The position numbers and the translations under genes are program-made. Positions 57,858 to 64,000 of a DNA stretch of 64,000 nucleotides are shown here, in pieces. A model generated the notes under the pieces. The model searched no databases, was not told the origin of the DNA, and worked only from the letters and a program-made list of their open reading frames with translations. Origin of the DNA: JAVJSD01 sp040219575 (GTDB lineage: Bacteria > Planctomycetota > Planctomycetia > Pirellulales > Pirellulaceae); contig JAVJSD010000065.1 of the NCBI GenBank assembly GCA_040219575.1, forward strand, positions 1 through 64,000, read 5' to 3'. Position 1 is the first letter of the stretch. Each line of letters opens with the position of its first letter.

Positions 57858-59387
57858 TTACTCGGCGGCCTTCTGTTTCTTCTTCTGACCGGCTTTGGCT
57901 TTGATCACTCCAGCGGAGCGGGCCCAGGTTTCCCATTGCTGCTGCATCTCGGCGGCCCGCTCGGGGAGCTTCTTGACCAGGTTGTGCAGTTCGCTGCGGT
58001 CCTCGTCGAGGTTGTACAACTCCCACGGTCCACGATCCTTATTGACCAGCTTCCAGGGGCCGATCCGCAGGGCGTGATGCTGGTTGGCGAAGTCAAAGTA
58101 CAGCGGCGGCCGGTCGGTGTCGGTCTCGCCGCGGAAGACGGGAAGCAGGCTTCTGCCGCGCAGCGGTTGCAACTGCCGGCCGTCGTACTCGGCGGGATAC
58201 TCGGTTCCCGTCAGGTCGAGCAGCGTGGCCATCACGTCGACCAGGTGGCCGACGTCGTGCGTCAGGGCCCCGGGCTTGGTCTTCAGACCGGCCGGCCAGT
58301 GCACGATCAGGGGCGACGAGATGCCGCCTTCGTGCTGGTTTCGTTTGTATTCCCGCCAGGGCGTGTTGCAGGCATGGGCCCAGCCCTTGTTGTACGTCCA
58401 GTGCGACCTCGCCTCCCAGGGCATCCGGTTGATGTTGTGGTTGCGGTCGAACGGGCAGGCGCCGTTGTCGGAGAGAAACAGGATCAGCGTGTTGTCGAAC
58501 TGTCCCTGCTCCTTCAGATGCGCCACCAGCCGGCCGACGTTCTGATCGACGCGGTCGACCATCGCCGCGAACGTGGCCATCCGCAGGTCTTCCTTTTCCC
58601 GCGTGTCGGCGTCGAGCGTGTCCCAGGCCGGCACGTCGTCGGGCCGCGGCGTCAGCTCACAGTCCTTGTCGATCAGGCCGAGTTGTTTCTGCCGGGCGAA
58701 TCGCTGCTGGCGGAGCTTATCCCAGCCCGACTTGTATTTGCCGAGATACCGCTCGACGTCTTCCTTGGGCGCCTGCAGCGGATAGTGCGGGGCGTTGAAG
58801 GCCACGTAGCAGAAGAACGGCTTGCCGCCGTCACGCGACTGGTCGATGAACCGCAGCGCGTAGTCGATGTTGGCGTCGGTGGTGTAGAAGCCTTGCGGCG
58901 GCACCTCGAACGGCTCGCCGTCGAGCCGAAAGGTCTTGTCGCCGACGAAAAAGTCAGTGGCGCCGGAGAGGTGGCCGAAGTAGCGATCGAAACCGCGATC
59001 GGTCGGTTGCTGACTCAGGTGCCATTTGCCGGTCATGATCGTGTGGTAGCCAGCGGTCTTCATCGCCTCGGCGAGCGTCCAGCAGTTGCGCAGCTGCCCG
59101 ATGCCGACCTCGTCGTGATACTGGCCGCTGAGCAGCGTGGCCCGGGTCTGGGCGCACTTGGCGGTGTTGTAGAACTGCGTGAACCGCAGGCCGTCGGCGG
59201 CCAGCTTGTCGAGGTTCGGCGTGCGAATCTCACTTCCATAGCAGCCCAGGTCGGACCAGCCCATATCGTCGACCATCATCACGATGACGTTCGGCGGCGA
59301 TTGTCCCTGCTCCGCCGACCGCGCTGAAGCGCTGAAAAGCAGCACAACGCAAACTGTCAGGGCGATGAGAAGCCGCTGGTAAATCAT
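57858..59387 (-). CDS. Exported sulfatase 2 with unusual formylglycine motif
   Basis: A 509-residue arylsulfatase-like enzyme with a signal peptide (LLIALTVCVVLLFSASARS). The metal site MMVDDMGWSDLGCYG is normal and so is FLSDNGACP later. The core motif reads C78-A-Q-T-R82 (AKCAQTRATLLSG) rather than C-x-P-x-R or C-x-A-x-R: the Pro/Ala needed by the formylglycine-generating enzyme is Gln. It may still be matured or may be weakly active. Between sulfatases 1 and 3 on the same strand. Confidence 0.88.
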   Translation of the reverse strand: MIYQRLLIALTVCVVLLFSASARSAEQGQSPPNVIVMMVDDMGWSDLGCYGSEIRTPNLDKLAADGLRFTQFYNTAKCAQTRATLLSGQYHDEVGIGQLRNCWTLAEAMKTAGYHTIMTGKWHLSQQPTDRGFDRYFGHLSGATDFFVGDKTFRLDGEPFEVPPQGFYTTDANIDYALRFIDQSRDGGKPFFCYVAFNAPHYPLQAPKEDVERYLGKYKSGWDKLRQQRFARQKQLGLIDKDCELTPRPDDVPAWDTLDADTREKEDLRMATFAAMVDRVDQNVGRLVAHLKEQGQFDNTLILFLSDNGACPFDRNHNINRMPWEARSHWTYNKGWAHACNTPWREYKRNQHEGGISSPLIVHWPAGLKTKPGALTHDVGHLVDVMATLLDLTGTEYPAEYDGRQLQPLRGRSLLPVFRGETDTDRPPLYFDFANQHHALRIGPWKLVNKDRGPWELYNLDEDRSELHNLVKKLPERAAEMQQQWETWARSAGVIKAKAGQKKKQKAAE

Positions 59388-59463
59388 CGAAGAACTTTCT
59401 CTCGTGAAGGATTGATATTAATTTCGTTCATTCAGCCATGCATTGCCAATGCCGATTCAACTT

Positions 59464-59675
59464 CGTTTAACGGCAAGCCGCAGGCGACGGCGTACGCGGG
59501 ATGTTCCGCGACAGTCTCTCGTGGTGTCGTGTTCAACGCAACCACGTGTCGCCCCTCGAGTCGGAGGTCCAACGTGGTTTCCAGCGAGACATCGCCGACC
59601 GTATTCGCACATAGCTCTTTCAGCCGGAGGCGCCGATCGAACGTTCCGCCGTCGCCTGCGGCTTGCCGTTAAACG
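59464..59675. repeat. 29-bp perfect inverted repeat, MITE-like
   Basis: Arms CGTTTAACGGCAAGCCGCAG...GCG (59464-59492) and the exact reverse complement (59647-59675) enclose 154 bp with no gene. Flanking outer bases GCATTGCCAATGCC and GGCAATGGCAATGC add a weaker outer pair. It looks like a small nonautonomous element or a duplicated REP pair. Confidence 0.7.
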
Positions 59676-59722
59676 AGGTCTCTCCAATGGAAGAACTGGC
59701 AATGGCAATGCATGCTTCAACA

Positions 59723-59742
59723 AACCGCTGATGGAGGCTGAT
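59723..59742. repeat. AACCGCTGATG repeat, copy 3
   Basis: Seventeen of 20 bases match copies at 10803 and 51887; a reverse copy lies at 59915-59931. Both lie between sulfatase 2 and sulfatase 3. Confidence 0.5.
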
Positions 59743-59947
59743 TGAACGCCGAAGTACCAACGCAGAAGAAAATGAACATGCTCGGTGTTTCTCCTCTATG
59801 CTGACTCCTGTTCAAACAAATCGGAATTGACTCTGCACGGCCAAGCTGCACCGCGTCCTGCCTGCTTCTCCGTTCTCTCCGTTTCCTCATGTTCCAACTT
59901 GTCTGCTCTTCATTAGCGTCTATCAGCGGTTCGCCTTTCTTCGTTGT

Positions 59948-61459
59948 CTACCGAGGTCCCGGTTTGTTCACCAGGTGCGCGTCGCGGTCCTCGCCGGGCG
60001 TCGTGCCGCGGTAGTCGCTTTCCTTCTCCGCGATGCGGCCGCCGGTTTCGCGGTGGAACGAATCGCGGGAGATGTCGTCGGGCACGCTGTCGGCCGTCTC
60101 CTCCATCCACTGCGCGAGCGCCGCCTTCAGCCGGGCTTGCTCCTTGGCGTAGCGCGGATCGCCGGCCAGGTTGTGCAGTTGATGGGGATCGTCGGTGGTG
60201 CGATACAGCTCCCACTCCGGCCGCGGGGCGAGGAAGACATCGGCCTGGGCCTCGGTCAGCTTGTCGCTTTCTCGCAAGGAGAGAAGTTCGCGATGCGACG
60301 GCGATCGGACCGAGTCGGCCGGCCCCTGCCAGGGCTGCTCCGCGCGGAAGTTGCGAATCAAAAGGAAGCCGTCGCCGCGGATCGACCGGCCGTGCGCCTC
60401 GTAGTCATGCCAGTTGTGCTCCGAGAAGGCGTACACGCGAGTCGTTCCCTCCGGATTCTTGAACAGCGGCCGCATATCGACGCCCTGCATCGTCGCGGGA
60501 ATCTTGGCGCCGGCCAGTTTCAGAATCGTGGGGGCGAAGTCGATCACGCTCACCAGGCTGTCGCTGGTGGAGCCCGGCTGCTTGATGCCGGCCGGCCAAT
60601 GCGCCACCAGGGCCGTCTTCATGCCGCTGTCGTGCAGCCGCGTCTTGGCGCGGGGGAACGGCCGGCCGTTGTCGGCCAGCACCAGGATCAGCGTGTTGTC
60701 GAGCTGCTTCTGCGCCTCAAGCTCCTTCACGACCTCGCCGATGTAGTGGTCGAACCGCGTGACTTCGTTGTAATACGAGGCCAGATCGCCGCGCGTTTGC
60801 GGGTCGTCGGAAAGGAATGGCGGCACGACCACGTCCTGCGGCTTGTGCTTGGGGCCGTACCGCTGTGCGTCCCACTGGTTGTCGGCGTCCCAGCCGCGGT
60901 GGGCGTCCTTGGCGGCGAACCAGAAGAAGAACGGCTTGTCCTTGGGACGCTCCCGCAGCGTCTTCACCCAGGTGGCGTGCCCGCCGCTGTTGCCCTTCTC
61001 CGTTCCCCCGTCGACGAAATCGAACGGCTCGGGCTGCTTGTCGAAGCCGGCCACGGGGCGCGACGTCATGTGGTGCTTGCCGACCAGCGCGGTGTAGTAG
61101 CCCGCTTTTCGCAACACGGCGGGGAACCAGGGCAAGTTGCCCGAGATCGGCAGGTGTAGTTCGGCCGCCTTGCCGTTGTTGTGCGGGTAGCGGCCGGTGA
61201 CGATGCTCGAGCGACTGGGGCTGCAACTGCTGGCGGTGAGGTACGCCTCGTCGAACCGCATGCCGCCTTTGGCGAGCCGATCGATGTTCGGCGTGCGGGC
61301 GGCCTCGTTGCCGTAGCAGCCGTAGTCGTTCCAACTGACATCGTCGGCGATGAACAGAATCACATTCGGCCGCTCGGCGGCGACGGCGAACGGGGAGGTG
61401 AAGACGCCGCCGATAATCGCCAGGCAAGCGGTGAGCAGTAGTCGTTTCGCAAAAGCCAT
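59948..61459 (-). CDS. Exported sulfatase 3 (heparan N-sulfatase-like)
   Basis: A 503-residue sulfatase with a signal peptide (RLLLTACLAIIGGVFTSPFAVA). FIADDVSWNDYGCYG carries the metal Asp pair and C79-S-P-S-R83 (SSCSPSRSSIVTGRYPHNNG) is a textbook formylglycine motif. The second half has LADNGRPFPRAKTRLHDSG, in the order of N-sulfoglucosamine sulfohydrolases. It would release sulfate from sugar amines or ring positions of heparin-like or algal polysaccharides outside the cytoplasm. Start set at ATG 61459 for the signal peptide. Confidence 0.9.
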   Translation of the reverse strand: MAFAKRLLLTACLAIIGGVFTSPFAVAAERPNVILFIADDVSWNDYGCYGNEAARTPNIDRLAKGGMRFDEAYLTASSCSPSRSSIVTGRYPHNNGKAAELHLPISGNLPWFPAVLRKAGYYTALVGKHHMTSRPVAGFDKQPEPFDFVDGGTEKGNSGGHATWVKTLRERPKDKPFFFWFAAKDAHRGWDADNQWDAQRYGPKHKPQDVVVPPFLSDDPQTRGDLASYYNEVTRFDHYIGEVVKELEAQKQLDNTLILVLADNGRPFPRAKTRLHDSGMKTALVAHWPAGIKQPGSTSDSLVSVIDFAPTILKLAGAKIPATMQGVDMRPLFKNPEGTTRVYAFSEHNWHDYEAHGRSIRGDGFLLIRNFRAEQPWQGPADSVRSPSHRELLSLRESDKLTEAQADVFLAPRPEWELYRTTDDPHQLHNLAGDPRYAKEQARLKAALAQWMEETADSVPDDISRDSFHRETGGRIAEKESDYRGTTPGEDRDAHLVNKPGPR

Positions 61460-61655
61460 CGGGGTCGAGATCCTCGGGGAGGGAGAAGTCGCGGGCGAGA
61501 AGTCGCAAGAGTGCAGTTTCAACTGCCGGCGAGGGCGTGTCAAATCGCCCCTCCCCACCCAAGCCGACGGCTTCGCCGTCGTGGCTGTGCTGCACGCCAA
61601 ACAGAAGAAAACGACGGCGGAGCTGTCGGCTTGGGAGCGTATTGACGCGCTATTT

Positions 61656-62681
61656 CTATCCCTGGGGACGCTCGCCGAGGGCGACCTCGATGTCGAGTTC
61701 CTGCTCGCCGCGGCGGACGGTCAGCGTGATCACGTCGCCGGCGATGCGGCGGCCGACGAGGGCTCGCAGATGGGCGCCGTCGCGGATTTCCTCGCCGTCG
61801 ATCTTCAGCACGCGATCATTCTCCTTCACACCCGCCTTCTCGGCCGCGCCGCCGCCTTGCAGTTTCGAAACCGTCACGCCGCTGACGCCGTCTTCGGCCG
61901 CCTTCATCGCCACGCCGAGAAACGCGGGAGCGATGTTCTTGCCGGCCTTCATCGCCTCCAGAATCTTGTCGGCGCCGTCCAACGGAATGGCGAAGCCGAT
62001 GCCGCTGTCGTACCACTCGACGCCGGAGCCGACATCCCCGCCGCCGCCGGGCGCCAGCGGCACGCAGACGCCGATCACGCGGCCGTCGATGTCGACAAGC
62101 GGACCACCGTAATTGGCGGGACTGGTGTTGGCGTCGGTCTGAATGGCGCGTCCACCCATGCGATTCTTGGCGCTGACGATGCCGGCCGAGAGCGCCGGTT
62201 CGGCCTTGCCGAATCCAACGCCCACGCTGACGGCCCATTGCCCGACGCGTAGTTCGTCGACCGGGGCGTGCCGCGGCACGGGAAGTTCGTCTTTCACGTC
62301 GATCTTGAGCAAGCAGATCTTGCGGGTGTCGTCGCGACCGACCAGCTTGGCCACGTGCCGTCGCTCGTCGCCGGTGACGACCGTGATGATCGGCGGATTC
62401 TTGATGAAGTTGAAGGTGCTGGTGACGACGTAACCGTCGTTGGAAATGATCAGGCCGGTGGTGGGGCCTTCCCCGGCCACGCGGCCCGCGCCGCCGGGAA
62501 TGCCGCCGAACGATTCGATCCGCACCACCGACGGCAGCACCTCGGCCGCCGCGGCGCGAAACGCCTTGGGCGTCAGCCGTTGACCCTTGACGATCTCGGT
62601 GGATGTTTGTGCCGCCAGGGGGGCGGCGAGTGTGCAGGTCGCCAGCAGCAGGAGGTGGATGGGAAGGCGCAATGCGTTCAT
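61656..62681 (-). CDS. HtrA-fold PDZ protein, catalytic triad lost (copy 2)
   Basis: A 341-residue exported protein (signal LPIHLLLLATCTLAAPLAAQ) with a trypsin-like domain and one C-terminal PDZ domain (about 252-336), the DegP/DegS layout. The protease core is recognisable (EVLPSVVRIE, GLIISNDGYVVTST, NTSPANYGGPLVDIDGRVIG) but the Ser of the GNSGGP motif is Tyr191, the catalytic His position in TNxHV is replaced (TSTFN), and no Asp is seen before LLKI. It should be an inactive binding protein. Its ATG overlaps the TGA of the preceding PDZ gene. Confidence 0.85.
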   Translation of the reverse strand: MNALRLPIHLLLLATCTLAAPLAAQTSTEIVKGQRLTPKAFRAAAAEVLPSVVRIESFGGIPGGAGRVAGEGPTTGLIISNDGYVVTSTFNFIKNPPIITVVTGDERRHVAKLVGRDDTRKICLLKIDVKDELPVPRHAPVDELRVGQWAVSVGVGFGKAEPALSAGIVSAKNRMGGRAIQTDANTSPANYGGPLVDIDGRVIGVCVPLAPGGGGDVGSGVEWYDSGIGFAIPLDGADKILEAMKAGKNIAPAFLGVAMKAAEDGVSGVTVSKLQGGGAAEKAGVKENDRVLKIDGEEIRDGAHLRALVGRRIAGDVITLTVRRGEQELDIEVALGERPQG

Positions 62682-63715
62682 TCGGGCGCCTCCAAGGCGT
62701 CGGGCGTGATCTTGATCTGCAGCACCTGTCCTCGCCGCTTGACGACCATCTGCGCCTCGACTCGCGGCCGCAGCAGATTGATCTTCTCGTCGAAGTCGTC
62801 CACGTCGCGGACCACCTGGCCGTTGATGGAGATGATCAGGTCGTCCGCGCGCAACCCGGCCCGAGCGGCGGCGCCGCCGGGAGCGATGCGGTCGACGTAG
62901 GCCGGTCCGCGGCGTCCTCCGAGCATGAACAGCCGCAATCCGAGCGTCGCCTTCTGCGGAGGCTGATCGACGGCGACCACCGGCGTCTGGCCGGCCAGGA
63001 ACAGCGCGAGCTGATCGGTGGGCACCGCGTAGTTGAGCCGGGTGTTGGTCTGCTTGCTCTCGATGATCTTGCCGATCATGCCCACCAGCTTGCCGTCGGC
63101 GGTGACGACCGCGCCGCCCGCCGCGCCGGGATTGCTGGTGATGGCGTCGATCAGCAGGGCGTCGCCGTCGAAGTCGATGTCCTGCACGCCCCGTTTGGCT
63201 TCCACGCGGGTGCGCAGGGAAAACACGCCCAGGTTCACCGACAACGGTTCGCGGCCGTCGGCCACCTTGAAGGCGTTGCTGACCGCCAGCACCCAATCGC
63301 CCTTCTTGATCTCCACCGGTTGCGCGAGGTCGAAGTGATTCGGCGTTGGGGCGTCGATCTTCAGCAGGGCCGTTTGCAGCGGCAGGCTGCGGCGGATGAC
63401 CTTGGCCGGGTGGATGCTGCCGTCGGGCAGACCGACGCGGAGATTCTCGCTGGACAGGTACACGCCCTGCGACGTGAGGATGTCTCCCTCCGCCGAGACG
63501 AGAATGCCCGTGGCGTAGCCGGCCACGCGGGCGATACCGGCGCCGTAGATCTTGACGGTCCGCTGCTGCGCGTACTCGATGGCTTCGGCGAACGCCGACG
63601 GTTGTTGTGCCTGAAGGGACTCCGCGAAGCCGCAAAGGACAAGCAGCAGCGCTGCCAGCCAGACGAGCGATGTCGGGTGCCGTCCGGCGGTGCGGTGTGT
63701 TGCAGGATGCATCAT
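62678..63715 (-). CDS. HtrA-fold PDZ protein, catalytic triad lost (copy 1)
   Basis: A 345-residue exported protein (signal peptide with LVWLAALLLVLCGFAESLQA) with trypsin-like and PDZ domains (PDZ at about 250-340, PGGAAARAGLRADDLIISING). TSNPGAAGGAVVTADGKLVG matches the Ser loop, but the residues of GNSGG are GAAGG, so the nucleophile is Ala199; the His position in LTSQGV is Gly84 and the DLALLK Asp is missing (LQTALLK). It forms an operon with the next PDZ gene (ATGA overlap) and with a partial gene before it. Confidence 0.85.
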   Translation of the reverse strand: MMHPATHRTAGRHPTSLVWLAALLLVLCGFAESLQAQQPSAFAEAIEYAQQRTVKIYGAGIARVAGYATGILVSAEGDILTSQGVYLSSENLRVGLPDGSIHPAKVIRRSLPLQTALLKIDAPTPNHFDLAQPVEIKKGDWVLAVSNAFKVADGREPLSVNLGVFSLRTRVEAKRGVQDIDFDGDALLIDAITSNPGAAGGAVVTADGKLVGMIGKIIESKQTNTRLNYAVPTDQLALFLAGQTPVVAVDQPPQKATLGLRLFMLGGRRGPAYVDRIAPGGAAARAGLRADDLIISINGQVVRDVDDFDEKINLLRPRVEAQMVVKRRGQVLQIKITPDALEAPE

Positions 63716-64000
63716 TCTTCCTCCGACGGCAGGCGGAAATCGTCGTCGCTCGGCTCGTAAGCGCGGGCGCTCTCGGTGGTGATCGTCGCCAGCGGCGTCT
63801 CCGACAGGCCATTCACCAGCACGCGGCGGTGCGGCCAGCGAATTCCGTCGACAAGCCGCCAATCGTCAAAGACGGTGGCCGCGTCGGGCGCCGCCGCGTC
63901 GAGCGAGGGGCCGCATTTGAGCAGCGTGACGACCGCATGGTCCACGCCCGGTTCGACGCGGAGCCAGAGATAAAACCAGTCGCCGCCGTCGTCGAGCGTC
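63712..64000 (-). CDS. Protein of unknown function, C-terminal part only
   Basis: The frame is open from 64000 to its TGA at 63714-63712 and is cut off by the window edge, leaving 95 residues (TLDDGGDWFYLWLRVEPGVD ... DDDFRLPSEEE). Strand-rich text such as WRLVDGIRWPHRRVLVNG and ITTESARAYEPSDDDFRLP is like the C-terminal end of periplasmic LolA-like or outer-membrane lipoprotein-sorting proteins. Its stop overlaps the start of the first PDZ gene, so it belongs to the same operon. Confidence 0.6.
   Translation of the reverse strand, partial: TLDDGGDWFYLWLRVEPGVDHAVVTLLKCGPSLDAAAPDAATVFDDWRLVDGIRWPHRRVLVNGLSETPLATITTESARAYEPSDDDFRLPSEEE

Overview
The window reads as a piece of a planctomycete chromosome, probably Pirellulales-like. 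The evidence is high GC, three secreted sulfatases with a GH88-type hydrolase, secreted EF-hand proteins, PDZ proteins of the HtrA fold, a formyltransferase of the tetrahydromethanopterin C1 pathway, and many short palindromic repeats between genes. This assignment is inference from gene content; no rRNA or tRNA gene was seen.

1-11 kb: a nested palindromic repeat block, a lipoprotein, a P2-type cation ATPase, a ferredoxin-NADP reductase-like flavoprotein, a hemerythrin-like protein, and a tripartite ABC exporter (ATPase, long FtsX-type permease, HlyD-like adaptor). 11-18.5 kb (minus strand): a complete N-type ATPase operon in the order atpD-C-Q-R-B-E-F-A-G, nearly all joined by start/stop overlaps, led by a helix-hairpin-helix DNA-binding protein. 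Its c subunit carries two membrane glutamates.

19-37 kb: a sulfide:quinone-reductase-like flavoprotein, an RND pump with its adaptor, dodecin, a Tat-exported amidohydrolase, cardiolipin synthase, a small Spy-like periplasmic protein, a DUF481 outer-membrane protein, formylmethanofuran:H4MPT formyltransferase, a sigma-54 activator, a secreted HEAT-repeat protein with a receiver-like domain, and argininosuccinate lyase.

37.8-42.6 kb: a chromosomal integron. A full-length IntI-type integrase (with the IntI-specific insert) is followed on the same strand by small unfamiliar genes separated by two complete attC-like sites and one truncated one. This is the most unusual accessory region.

42.7-64 kb: a ceramidase-like secreted hydrolase, an EF-hand alpha/beta hydrolase, a duplicated parvulin-type chaperone, QueG, a TM2 protein, a cupin, a Gfo/Idh oxidoreductase, a frameshifted gene, secreted proteins, GH88, three sulfatases, and an operon of two PDZ proteins of the HtrA fold that both lack the protease catalytic residues. 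The GH88 and sulfatase genes together suggest breakdown of a sulfated, uronate-containing polysaccharide. The intergenic spaces here hold several families of inverted repeats.
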